Source of the DNA: Telmatactis stephensoni
Lineage: Eukaryota; Cnidaria; Anthozoa; Actiniaria; Isophelliidae
Length of the DNA: 64,000 nucleotides
Direction of reading: 5' to 3'
NCBI GenBank assembly: GCA_029948255.1
Contig: JALIZF010001517.1
Coordinates: 101,001 to 165,000 of the forward strand
Under the pieces are notes generated by a model. It saw only the letters and a program-made list of their open reading frames with translations. It ran no database searches and was not told where the DNA came from. Position numbers and translations under genes: made by a program. This document shows positions 12,264 through 23,052 of this stretch, piece by piece. Numbering within the stretch: the first letter of the stretch is position 1; every line of letters starts with the position of its first letter.

Positions 12264-13379
12264 ACATGACTGTTGGTGTCCTAATCGCAAGAGCAAAGCT
12301 AAGCCAGATAAGCCGGAAGTCCACTGAAGAAAACAATCACCAAATGACACTAGACAGTGCGGTTTATTCTGTTTATTACTAGATCGACTTTTACATGCTA
12401 ATGACTCTGAATATTCTAATGAAATGTAATGAGCTGTACTACCTTGCGAAAACTAATACAAAATAACTGCATGCAGAACACAATTTAACTGTAAAATGGG
12501 CGTAAAGGGAAATAAAGTAAGCTATCCTCTCAGGATCGAAAAACAAAACAAGAATTAAAAAACAGCTTTTTTGAACTGTTCAAAACTTAGCTTTGCTCTC
12601 ACCGGGTTTACTGATCGACCTTTTGCAAAAGCTGATTAACACTGTCTACTGGACATTATTTAGACATGAAGTTTTACGGTGTTTTGGGCGTTTTTCTTGT
12701 CCATTAATTCCAACAGCTCATTAGAATATATACCCCTATTCCAAAAAAACGTTGTCCCAACAAGTCCACAGTGTACACTCCAAGACCGCAAAGGATTTTC
12801 GCAGTTTTTCTTTTAACTAATCTATTCACTATTGTCTTTCCTTGTGTGATGTTATCCTTGGTGAGCATTTCAAGCATTCCAGCAAGTGTTATGAGCAATT
12901 ATACCTTTTGTATTCATGTCTTATGCAACCAAAACATGCTATGATGACATTAATTACTAGAAAACTACCAAAATCCTTTGCAGTCTTAGAGTGTACACTG
13001 TGAACTTAATGTGAACGTTTTTTCGGATAAGGTATATATATATATATATATAAAGCATAGTTTATTAGCATGTAAACCTGCGGTATAAGAATATATTACA
13101 AATTTGCTCTAGTACCACATGTCAGTCACGCAATATGCCCAAAGAAATAATTCAAGACTGAAATGGAATTAGTCATTAGCGTGCCGTAATTTGCTTTGAC
13201 AGAAATTTGATAAGATCAATTAGTACACAATAACTATTCATTACACAAACAGTTTCAGGGTTACATCATGGGTTACATCGTGTACACTCTTCTATGTTCT
13301 AAATATCTGTTTAAAATGTACTAGAACGTATGAATGGCATTCTTTTGCACTTTTTCAACGCTTCTTCAAAATCCTTCGC
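12264..13379. other. Non-coding interior of element 2, upstream of its gene
   Basis: About 1.1 kb of AT-rich sequence between the left repeat and exon 1. It contains a short (TA)n tract at 13033-13053. No convincing coding sequence or further inverted repeat was seen. It presumably holds the promoter. Confidence 0.5.
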
Positions 13380-14008
13380 CCTGCGGGCCACATTGGAAAA
13401 GGCAGGACGATTTGCGCTGTCTCTCTTAGTGTCTGCAAAAATAGTATATCAGCTCACTTAATTTCATGTAAGACAAAAGACGAAGAACTTGATAGTGAAT
13501 TCAAGCTGTTGTTGGCTAGAGCAGGTAAGTCTTACTTTCATGAGTTGATACTAAGCGTCAATAAGGCAAAATGAAAAGCTGAGATATATTTCCCGGGTTC
13601 ACAAGTGGTTGTAATATATTTCTATTGTTAACGTGTTTTAGGAATATTTAAAGATGACAGTTCTTACAGCTCATATACAGTGTGTCCTTTTCACTGGGAC
13701 ACTTATGGAGTTGGATGGCGATGTGGAAAAAGTCGATGTACAGTACCAAGTGAAGTCACAGCTCATAAGTCCACTGCCAAGGGATATCGTGGTATAGACA
13801 GAAAGACTTCCGAGTATTTACTTTCAGTTACAAAGAAACTCTTTCCAATTGGGACACGTAAGTAACTTCTACTTTACCGACGTCAACACTATCTCATCTG
13901 CTATACTACTCTAGTAACATAAAATGGGAGTACTAACTAATTTCCCACTTCACAATTTAATTTGATGTTTTGTACATTTCACAAAGATCCCAACTATAAA
14001 GTACTATA

Positions 14009-14431
14009 CAGTGATCTCCCTCAAAACGGACACTTCTCTAAGGCGGACACCTTTTCTTGGTCCTAGTGCAATATCCCCATATTCTCTGTATAAAATTTCC
14101 TCGAAGACGGACTCTCCTCTAAAGCGGACAAAGGACATTTTTTTATTGTAAAATAGGTCGAACAAAACCGGCATAGTAGATTGTTGCGTCTTTCAGTACT
14201 GTAATATATCGAGGTACTAAAGTTACAAAACAAACATTGATCATATGTTCAAGATCCTCTCACAACAGATATTGGACGACCATTAGAAAGTCAGATTCTG
14301 TTGTATAATGGTTTTGTATCGCTGTATATTTGGCGTCAGATTTGTGGGATCAAATTTCATGGCTCTTTCTAAGGTGGACACCTCTCTAAAGCGGACAGCA
14401 AGAGCTGGTCCACTTTAGAGGGAATTCACTG
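14009..14431. mobile_element. 423-bp pogo/Tigger-like MITE, copy 1
   Basis: Ends CAGTGATCTCCCTCAAAACG and CCACTTTAGAGGGAATTCAC-TG are imperfect inverses bordered by TA. Several internal GCGGACA repeats occur near both ends. It lies in intron 2 of the transposase pseudogene. Confidence 0.7.
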
Positions 14432-15666
14432 TAGTAAGCTCTAACAGTAAGATATGACATGATGTCACAGTAATGACTTAGCTGAGGGGGAGGGGAAGGG
14501 AACCCTGGCTATATGTTGTGTCCCAGTTTAACATAAGGACGAAAGAAGAAACCATATGGATAGTTACTACTGTTCTAAGATTGCAGCATAGTTGAAAATC
14601 AAAAAGAGAAAAGGAGTAAATTGCCGAAACTCTGTTGTTGTTGTTGTTGTTGTTCAGTGCTGTTGGTGTTGTTTTCTCTTTGACCTTTTTCAGTTGTGAT
14701 CAGCCACACCCACTATTGTACCTACTTTGATCCCTCTTTTATTTTTGGTAGTTCCATGTTGTTGTTGTTGTTTTTTGTTTTTTGTTTGTTTGTTTGTTTG
14801 TGTTTTTAATCTTAAGGTGTTTTTGTAGGAAAATTACATGATAGAAGACAAGACGCTGGCTGAAACTATCTGTTGATAATATATTGGCTTAAAAAGCCAT
14901 TATTTAAGCAAACCCTTTATCGATCAGATATTGTTAGCTAAGAAATCTTTTTTTTTTCAGCTATATGCAAACGATGCAAGGAACACCTTACCGGTGCAAG
15001 GAACACCATTTCAAGTGATTCTACATTGATGCAAGAGAGTAATGCTCCTGAAATTAGTGGTTGTAACGTTTCAAGCGACGAAATTCCATCAGTAACCGAG
15101 AATATTCCTGAAATTGTTGTCAGTGGGTGTGACATCGAGCAAAAACTGATAGAGGAGGTACAGTGTAAACAGTATACGTATGAACTGCTTTGAAAAAATG
15201 CTTTATACTATACAAAAAAAAACAAAAATCAAAAACTAGTTCATGGCAATATGTGTGCGAGAGGCCCTCAGTCCAATCCCTATTGACCTGCTCATAAAAA
15301 TGCATGGACCACCGATAAAGAGGGGGAGGAGAAGTTAAAGAGCACACCGTCAACCTTCTTTAGTTATATGGTTGCATTAAAGTGCACCTAACCCCTACTC
15401 AGATCCAATTTGGATCAAAAGTTGGGACGTTTCTAAGAACTTTGGCGAAAAAATTAGGCGAATTGATCAAATCCCTAATTTTTTACGGATTTTTAAACAT
15501 CGGAAAAAATGGCCTTTGATCTCCCTGTGGTGGCACACCTGAGCACAAACTGGGAACTGGGCCGAGGTGAGCTGTGACGTCAACCCAGTAACCCATGTTT
15601 ACAGCTTTGTAGTATTTACACTGTAAGAAAGTGTAAGAGTTATATTTTAAAGAGTTTATAAGGAGC

Positions 15667-15783
15667 AAAATACCTAATAGGTGCATTGTGTACAGATGTA
15701 GCAACTCACCAACCATTAAAGGAGGTATTGCCTTGTATCTGATACCATTTTGGGAAGATAAAGACCAGAAACTAAAAGTCTAA
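15667..15783 (+). pseudogene. THAP-domain fragment of Kolobok-like element, copy 1
   Basis: The frame reads RCIVYRCSNSPTIKGGIALY followed by LIPFWEDKD, then a stop. The C-x4-C spacing, SNS and the 'GIALY-IPF' segment resemble the N-terminal half of a THAP zinc finger. The downstream half and any transposase domain are gone. The match is short, so the call is moderate. Confidence 0.5.
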
Positions 15784-17061
15784 GTAACGTAGAAAGTTTC
15801 AGCTCCGCCAGCAGAGACAAATACCCGGCAATGTGTTCAAAGCATTTAAGACGCTTAAAGACTAAAGACAAGAACTTTGCTTGAATGTTTTTCGTTTTGC
15901 CTGAGCAGCCAATCAGTTATTCCAAGACAGTGAAGTCACAGCGTACTTGAACAATAACCAAAACCGCTTCAATCTTGGCTTTGATGTATTCAGCTAGCGC
16001 TAAACGTTTGTAACTAGTGTTGTCTTATCTCTATAAATCATAGAGAAATCAAAATGGTTATTCCAAAAGATCATTTGATAAATGAAGGTAAAATCCAAAA
16101 TGCTAGCAAAAGATTGAAAATGTTTGCTTCGAAATCTAGACTGTTATAGTGTTATGAAAGACTGGAATGTTGTGGTTATATTGTCCCAGGTATGGTCTGT
16201 GTACAGTGTGCCTCTGCTAGCAGGCAGCCGATCTGACAAAAAACTAAACTAAATAAATGACCGGGAGTTCAAACTTTTGGGAATAAAAAGTTACATTTAA
16301 AATATCAAACCGATTCTATTTTGCAACAGGGGAATTGTTTAGATGTGTTCTTGAGTTTGTAGCATGTTACGTGACAGAAGTCACGATTGCTCGGGTCAAG
16401 CACGTCTTGTGTAGCTTTAATTTTAAAACAGACAACTACGGACGGATGTTATTGTTTAAAATGGGTAGGACGACTGATATTTGATAAGAGAAACAGACCA
16501 GTTTTATTCCAGTAGCAAAATCATTCTTTGGAATTTTATTGGCAAGGCAAGGCAAGGCAATAATTTTTGACTGTTGTGATTTTCAGTGATGTTGCAATTC
16601 TCCAATTGTGGTGAAATGTGAAGAATGAAAACCTTCCTTTACAAGTCTGTTGGATGAAGTGGTCCCAAAACTTATTTATTTAGATGGAAAGTAAGGATAA
16701 TTTGTTTGGCGAGACGGCGAAATTGCGTTGTCGCGTTGCTTGTCTTAGCTCCCCACTCTGTATCCGCTTGAAAGACCTAAAAGAGGTAGAATCGAGATCT
16801 TTCAAGATCTTTCAATGGCTCTATACTATAAACAAAGAAAGATTTGTTTAAAATTGATATCTCGTTTATTTTCTTTCAAATATCCAAAAACTTCCATGTC
16901 CAAACAATTACTGTACATATTTATACGAACGGCGTAGACTGACTGACAGCAGGGAATATTGCGAACCATTTATTCGTTTGACTTGTGCCGTTGACTCTTT
17001 TTAGCAATTGTTCTCTAGCTCCCCTGTTCTCTAGCTCCCCTTAAAGCCTCTAATTAAAGCC

Positions 17062-17210
17062 TGGCAACCATTCTTTGTCGGCAAGTGGGTCTTCAATATA
17101 TACAAACTTATTCAAATCTAGTTCTTTGAGCCCAACTCACAGTGCTTCGCGGTTGCCAACATCTTCCAATATTCATCGTCTCCGTCCACTTCTAACTTGA
17201 GCTCAGACAT
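17062..17210 (-). pseudogene. Degenerate P2X7-ballast gene start in Kolobok-like element, copy 1
   Basis: Read on minus from an ATG at 17210, the sequence gives LEVDGDDE. After a frame change it gives LDLNKFVYIEDPLADKEW, closely matching LSKFAYSEEPIADEEW of the intact gene at 61996-62853. The position next to the terminal repeat is the same in both elements. It carries stops and a frameshift. Confidence 0.6.
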
Positions 17211-18812
17211 CTCTGAACCTACTTAGAATTCATCATACGATATCAATGATGATATCTTAAAGTTTTCAGAAAAAATACTGACGAATTAGTGTTATAAAAA
17301 CTTCATCAAACTTAGATATCTATAAGACTTCACAGTAGAGTAATACTAACTCGTTCCTGGGTAGACGTCACACTTGAACCCAAGCTCCCTGACCGTTAGA
17401 AGAGTAAGTGTTCCATCGAAAATGGAACTTTAAAAATCCGTTAAAAATTAGGGATTTGATCAATTCGCCTATTTTTTTTGCCAAAGTTCTTAGAAACGTC
17501 CCAACTTTTGATCCAAATTGGATCTGAGTAGGGGTTAGGTGCACTTTAACAAGATACTGGCATTGCGCAAAATAACAAGACCACCTTTTGTTAACTTACC
17601 TTTTAAAACTCTATTTTACGAAAGCGAAAAAAGTACGAGTTCTGATGAACTACTTGCTGCCGGTATGACGCAGCTTCGAATTAAAGAAGACGAGACGTTT
17701 GTTCCATCAAATAATGAAAATGAAAGTACGTCTTCCTCTGCAGAAGATGGGAAATACAATCAAAAACTTGTAAAGCTAAATGATTTCCTGGAGGAGTGTG
17801 GGGTTGAAAGACTTTGGAGGCCTTGGGTTGACTGGACTAAAGCAAGCGATAAAACACGTAATCGGTATGTTAAGCGGATGAGTGAGATTGTAGCAACTGT
17901 GCTCTCGGTGACGTATCCAGATAACGTCGAAGAGTTATGGAGAGGTGTCAAAACATCTTCCGCCGTGTCGAGGCTGTTAGGCAGTGAGCCTGCATCTGCT
18001 AAAAGTAACAGCTACTTACAGGCTATGGCCGAGGCATACAAAAACGCTTCCAGCTGGGACACCCGCCGCCAAATATTGTCTATTATGACAGGCGTTGCCA
18101 GTTTTAAGGAATTCCAACACTACATTCCTGGATTGACTTACTATAGATATACCATAGCAAATCTTCATCGCATTCAATATGGCTGTGGAACACCTGTCAC
18201 AGTGCAGTATGTGCCACGCCTGCGGATCGACAGGAAACAACTGGACCATTTTTTGAGTTATATAACAAGTCCTCACATAGTGCAAGACCTTCCATTTGGT
18301 GAAAAGAACCTAAAGCTGTCATCTGGACAACTTATAGCTGTGCCTAACGTGATCAGAGCGATAATACCTCAGCAAATAGTAAAACAGTACCAGCAATATT
18401 GTTTGGAAACCAACTTCGTACCTTTCAGCGAGAGCACAATGCTAAGAATTCTATCTGAATGTAAAGCATCAGTTCGTAAGTCATTACAAGGCCTCGACTA
18501 TTTCGCCGCAGAAGGATCAAGAGCATTTGAAGATCTACATGAAGTACTAGAGAGCACTTTACAGCATGGGGATCACCAGGACATTGTTACTAATTTACAA
18601 GAAGCACTCAAAACTGGAAAATTGTATCTCAAAGGAGACTATAAGGTAAACAAAACAATCACAGTTACCCTTAGGGGTAATAAAACGTTTCTTTAATAAA
18701 CAGAAATTTTCCTGTCAATATTGTGCGTGAGGTTCGCGCCATTTTTGACATAATTAAGTGAACCGATAAGTGCATGATTTGTCTCATATAGTGTATGTTT
18801 TAAAATAATTTT

Positions 18813-18950
18813 CATGGTACGGACAGCGCAGCGGCAGCCCAAGGCGCCACCCTATGCTCACAGGTGCATGTTATATGTTTTTGTAAAGCGCCTAGAGCAG
18901 ATTTTGGATAGGCGCTATATATATAAATGTTCATCATTATTATTATGTTT
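18813..18950 (+). repeat. SINE-like 3' fragment, copy 1
   Basis: The segment TAAAGCGCCTAGAGCAG, then GGATAGGCGCTATATATA and a short ATT-rich tail, is typical of the 3' ends of invertebrate SINEs or LINEs. It lies in intron 4 of the pseudogene, and its tail runs up to the exon 5 acceptor. Confidence 0.45.
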
Positions 18951-19994
18951 TAGGTCCACGTCAGTGAAAACTCACGAACAGCAACTCATTGCAGCGTCTA
19001 TGGCCTAAGTGATAAAACAGATCAAGATTTGAAACGAGAATGTGATCATACTCATAACGAGATATGTGATGACTGTGAGTCGCTTGGTGTTACATTAAGA
19101 GAGATAGAAGACCACATTCTAAGCGTTTCATTCCCCAGTGGCGAAGATTGTGATGAAGCCCTCTACTTATGTCACAGTGCTCAGCAGTCCATTCATTCAT
19201 GGAAATGCCATCAACTAAGATGTGTGCACCAAGATAAAGCTCGTTTGGACGTTCTCAATATCCTGGATAATAATACTATTCTGATGATTAGTGATTGGGC
19301 AATGACGTTTCTGCCACAGATGTATCGAGAGTCCCAGACCGACTGGTTTGCAAAGAGAGGGATATCTTGGCACATATCTGTCGTTTATCGCAAAGACCAA
19401 GGGAATCTTCAGTCTCAAGCATTCATAAGCATAATTCAGTCGTGCAGCCAAGACAGTTCATCTGTCATGGCTATTCTGCAGCATGTTATTCAAACCCTCA
19501 AGACCGAGCACCCAGAAATTGACAAGTGTTTCCTCCGTCAAGACAACGCGGGATGCTATCACTCCTCAAGTACTATCTTGGCATGCCCTGCAATTTCAGA
19601 CTTGACATGAGTAACAATAGCAGGAATACATTTCAGTGACCCACAAGGAGGAAAAGGTGCAGCTGACAGGATGGCTGCAACTGCCAAGAGTCATATCAGG
19701 CTGTACATCAATGAAGGTAACAACGTAATGACTGCAGCTGATATGAGAAATGCCTTGCTTTCCCATGGTGGTATTGAAGGAGTTCGAGTGGCTAAGATTG
19801 ACCATCTAGAAGAATGTGAATTGACTGAACCAGCCAAAATCAAAGGAATAAGTAAATTGAACAACTTCAGATTTGAAGGTACAAAAATGGTCGCGAAAAG
19901 AGCCTATGGTATTGGTAAAGGAAAGAAACTTTCCATAAGTACGACAGCAGGTTAGTATGAGTTACAACTAAATAACAAAAAAAATATGTTATAC

Positions 19995-20109
19995 TAGCCT
20001 CTATGCAGGCGTTTTTAGACTTGATCCAGTAATTTTTTTCTCGTTACAAACGCTTTTGTGGCCAGAAAATTTACTGGATCGAAGCTAAAAACGCCTGCGT
20101 AGTAGGCTA
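19995..20109. mobile_element. 115-bp hairpin MITE, copy 1
   Basis: TAGCCTCTATGCAGGCGTTT at the left pairs with AAACGCCTGCGTAGTAGGCT at the right, with further pairing inside (GATCCAGTAA and TTACTGGATC). It lies in intron 5 of the pseudogene. Confidence 0.65.
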
Positions 20110-20825
20110 ATGATGCCACACGATGATCTCAAACGTGTGCGTTCTGTTCATAGAGGGAAGATACAGATGGCTGAATGATGTTGATTTTTCTCCTGGAGAC
20201 TTCAAATTCCTGTCTGTTAAGTCATGTAACGTTCAACCTCAGGATGTCCAACAAGAATCGGCAAACCATGGTGATAGTTCAACAACCTCCAAATATGCAA
20301 TGGAGGGCTTTTTGTGTCCTCAAGATGGTTGCCTTCGAGTTTTTCAAACATTTTCATCGCTTGAACGGCATCTTTTCATCGAAAAGTGCTCCAAATCACT
20401 TGAACACCAGTCGCTACTTGACCTAGCAAAAATGGAATATGCATCACTGTTGAAAGAGGGATTGCGCGCCGTACCAACTATTTCCACGGAGGGCCCCCTC
20501 CAAAGAGCATCGAGTGTCAAGGAAGCCGATGTGGGGTGGGCGTTGAAGGCGAACAAGAAATCAAATCGATTTAATGACACACAAAAACAGTACCTTAAGG
20601 ATAAATTCAACCTGGGCCAATTAACAGGAAAAAAAAGCTGAGACAGAGTCAGTTGCGAGGGACATGAGGCGAGCCAAAGGGACCGACGGAAAGAGGCTAT
20701 TCAGTACGTCAGAATTCCTTACAGCGCAACAAATATCATCTTTCTTTTCGCGGCTTGCTGCCAAGGCAAGGAAAGGCATTGTTACTGATGACGATCTCTG
20801 TGCTGCAGAAGAAGAGAGAGACTTC

Positions 20826-21488
20826 AAGCGATAACAAATGCTTAGAAATAGGCTGCTGAAGCAAAAAGTACAGTGTTTTCAATGTTTCAAGTATTTTCTG
20901 GATTGTCACGCGAATCGTGCATTGCGTGACAAATTATTGACTTTGCAAAAAATAGCTCTCACTTTCTCCGCTCTTGCTAAGTGGGATTTAACGGGCCAAA
21001 ACGACATTTAATGCAGTGATACTATAGTGTTGGACCTTACTTTGGGTCAGAGATTTGAGTCTAGAAAGAAATACTCTTTGAGATATAAAGTCCAAAAAAT
21101 GCTAAAAATTTTGTCTAATTTTAGATCGATCGAAAGAGGTGAATTCAGAGAACCATAAGAACTAGGAAAAGTAAACTTTCTGAAGTTATTTTTACAGGTA
21201 GAGAAAGGGATTGTTAATGCACGGTTAAAACAGAATAAATTGTGGAGCTTTTGCTAGTACGTTACAGAGCCATAAAGATGCACAATTTTGACTATTTCCA
21301 GCCAGCGCCCGGAAGGCGCCAGGGTGTATTTTCAAAAAAAAAAATTTTCAGAAAATAAAAACAATCGCTGGGGTTTTTAAAGGTGCTTTTCGGAAATAGT
21401 TGCCAACAAGGATCTTTTTGGTTAAATAAACTTGAATCCGAATTTTCACTTCTGTCCAGGAATTTTAAAAAGTTACTGAATCTCGCTC
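20826..21488 (-). repeat. Right terminal inverted repeat, element 2 copy 1
   Basis: Inverse of 11594-12263. The coding frame of the element's gene enters this repeat and stops at its sixth codon or so (TAA at 20832-20834). The last ~90 residues present in the element 1 protein are therefore missing. Confidence 0.8.
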
Positions 21489-21497
21489 TTAAAGCTC

Positions 21498-21740
21498 TTG
21501 ATTTACATCAGTTTTACAAGGAATGAGCACATTACGAAAGAGCAGTATGCGCACGCCAAGGCGGTCTGGGAGCGGCATCAGTGTAAAAACATGGCAGATT
21601 ACCATGACATCTATCAGCTGTCGGATGTGGTGCTGCTGGCCGACGTCTTTCAGAACTTTAGAAAGATGTGTCAGTCTTACTATGGGTTAGATCCCACCAA
21701 CTTGAAGATATACCTTTTCAAGAAGGGTTATCCAAATTAA
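21498..21740 (+). pseudogene. Polinton-type DNA polymerase B fragment, copy 1
   Basis: The 80-codon frame contains ITKEQYAHAKAVW, DYHDIYQLSDVVLLADVF and YYGLDP. This is the region around the third exonuclease motif (Y-x3-D) of protein-primed family B polymerases found in Polintons/Mavericks. It begins right after the TTAA border of element 2, so the 5' part was lost or displaced. It is GC-richer than its surroundings. Only a fragment is present. Confidence 0.65.
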
Positions 21741-21948
21741 TTGATTATCTTTTATCTTTAAATCACATTTTATTAGGGATATTGATTCATTTATTATAGT
21801 ATTCAAGTTTATTTTATTAAGATATTATTGTTATTAGGAATTTTAATATGGTTATTCTATTATTTGTTTTATTTCATAGCGCATTTGAAAACTGTAGTGT
21901 TGAATTTGCGCTTTATAAATAAATATTATTATTTATTATTATTAACTT
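21741..21948 (+). repeat. AT-rich retroelement-like tail, copy 1
   Basis: AT-rich sequence ends in GCGCTTTATAAATAAATATT followed by an ATT-rich simple repeat, like the 3' tail of a SINE or non-LTR element. No frame is open. Confidence 0.4.
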
Positions 21949-22374
21949 CTACACGGGGCCGGGGTGGTCGTGGAGCGCACTTTTGAAGAAGACGAACGCG
22001 CAAGAAACAAGTCTGCCAAAATCAATGTATTTGTAGAGGTCAGGCCTCAAAATTAATTCAACTTCTCTGGTTGCCCTACCCTCTCCACAGCCGACCACCA
22101 TAGATGATTTTGAGGAGCCTTTTTTTCTGAGGTTTCGTGGGATACTCGTATTCTGCTTTGCCTGCTCAATTGCTTCAGCAGCTGTAAAGTTCTGATGGCT
22201 TAATTCTTTGTATACTGAGTCCCCAGAGAAAACACATTCATTATGAACTTCCACAAGGTCTTGCTCTTCTAGAACATCTAGAAAACTATCCATGTCAAAA
22301 GTCTTGTAGGAAATTTTACATGTGCTTGCCATATATCCAGGTTGCCCTCTGTGCGGTCTAGTTTGGTGCGAGTC
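21949..22374 (-). pseudogene. Duplicated 3' exon of the C2H2 gene, without its first exon
   Basis: Identical in content to the second exon of the intact gene at 36392-37259, but the duplication breakpoint at 22374 removes the splice acceptor and the zinc-finger exon. The frame remains open from an ATG at 22332. Without an upstream exon this copy is probably not expressed as the same protein. Confidence 0.6.
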
Positions 22375-22383
22375 TATAAGTCT

Positions 22384-23048
22384 ATAAAGAAATAGAGTTA
22401 AGGAACATATTGTGTTTCATTTATACTTAGATCAAATTGTAACTCCGTGCTTGTCAATTTCACACTCATTATATATGCACAGTTATGACAACAACAGCAA
22501 AATATGGATGAAGGATTCCTCTCGTAAAATGGGAAGGTTTTTAATGCCACTGATATTACTCACACACAGTAATTAAGAAAGGTAAGGCTACCAGGAAAAT
22601 GTATTTTGAAATTCAAAAGCCATGTACCAAGTGTTTTTTTTGAGGTTTGAATATGGCCAATTTTTACTATCCGGTACAAAACCTTTTAGTGCATCAGATT
22701 GTCGCAAGCGAGATTCTGTAGAAAATGCTTTTCTTTCCAAGATTTTTGTTGCTTTAAAAAGGGAACGAATCACTTAGTTTTTAGGAGAAAGCGCGTTATT
22801 GCACAGAGCCTGTTCTTTGCATGCGAAGGCTTCAAAGATGGCTTATTTTCCTCCTTGTGAGTATGGGTCAAAGGCGAAATTTGGGCATATTTAAAGTCGG
22901 TGATATTTTTTTAGAAAAATTCAAGATATCGGATCTTTAAATGTTATTTTTGAAGAACGTTTACCAAAAGGGTTCTGTACACAAAATATGCAGAATTTCA
23001 TTTTTGCCTCACTGACCGGGGATTTTTGATGGACTCTGGGTCTGACAC
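22384..23048 (-). repeat. Orphan right-arm copy of element 1 inverted repeat
   Basis: The part of the element 1 right repeat that was inside the duplicated segment. It ends at the TTAA 23049-23052 but has no partner arm or element interior next to it. Confidence 0.85.
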
Positions 23049-23052
23049 TTAA

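Larger units (their letters stand above)
15381..17545. mobile_element. 2.17 kb Kolobok-like deletion derivative nested in element 2, copy 1
   Basis: Terminal inverted repeats of about 115 bp begin AGTGCACCTAACCCCT and end with the inverse. TTAA borders both (15377-15380, 17546-17549). Just inside the left end, on plus, is a THAP-like fragment. Inside the right end, on minus, is a degenerate start of a P2X7-ballast-type gene matching the intact one at 61996. Kolobok elements are known for TTAA targets and THAP-containing transposases, which supports the name. The middle of the element has no other coding remnant that I could identify. It sits in intron 3 of the pseudogene, only a few bases before exon 4. 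Confidence 0.75.
13380..20834 (+). pseudogene. Six-exon transposase-like pseudogene of element 2, copy 1
   Basis: Exons by homology and splice sites: ~13380-13524, 13642-13857, 14961-15157, ~17554-18645, 18954-19950, 20154-20834. Exon 1 keeps the Cys/His pattern (HLISCK, LLLARAG) but shows no in-frame ATG. Exon 2 has VCPFHW and GWRCGKSRC; exon 3 opens with ICKRCKEHL; exon 4 has RPWVDW, SWDTRRQILSIM and LDHFLSYITSPH. Exon 5 keeps the acidic core motifs ISDWAMTF, LRQDNAGCYHSS and FSDPQGGKGAADR. An in-frame TGA at 19608-19610 separates the last two, and the frame is otherwise open on both sides. Exon 6 has the CPQDGC zinc-finger-like motif, then one extra A in an A8 run near 20629-20636 shifts the frame; the conserved EFLTAQQISSFF follows in another frame. 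These lesions make it non-functional as read. Confidence 0.75.
11594..21488 (+). mobile_element. 9.9 kb TTAA-flanked DNA transposon (Sola-like), element 2, copy 1
   Basis: Ends GAGCAAGATTCAG... and its inverse (the right end has one substitution) are bordered by TTAA at 11590-11593 and 21489-21492. Arms of about 665 bp (11594-12263 and 20826-21488) are strongly similar. The interior carries a six-exon gene homologous to that of element 1, on the plus strand. The termini differ in sequence from element 1, so the two are separate subfamilies with one gene plan. Later insertions: a pogo-like MITE (14009-14431), a Kolobok-like element (15381-17545), a SINE-like piece and a hairpin. Confidence 0.8.
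7912..22374. repeat. Tandem segmental duplication, copy 1 (14,463 bp)
   Basis: Bases 7912-22374 recur as 22384-36817 in the same orientation with only scattered differences. A 9-bp filler lies at the joint. Offsets are 14,472 bp at the start, 14,479 bp around 15.1 kb and 14,443 bp after 16.4 kb. The changes come from single-base indels, an 8-bp insertion and a 35-bp deletion. The right breakpoint cuts an intron of the minus-strand zinc-finger gene. Confidence 0.95.

Noticed and set aside
12704..12898. 64-codon minus-strand frame, duplicated at 27175-27369
   Set aside because: No motif; present twice only because of the segmental duplication.
14938..15353. Minus-strand frames overlapping exon 3 and the following intron
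   Set aside because: They oppose a coding exon supported by homology and splice sites.
17539..17553. Start codon of the exon 4 frame at 17539
   Set aside because: GTG lies inside the terminal repeat of the nested transposon; homology shows the exon is internal.
22384..23048. A third complete copy of element 1
   Set aside because: Only the partial right arm is present; it came with the tandem duplication.
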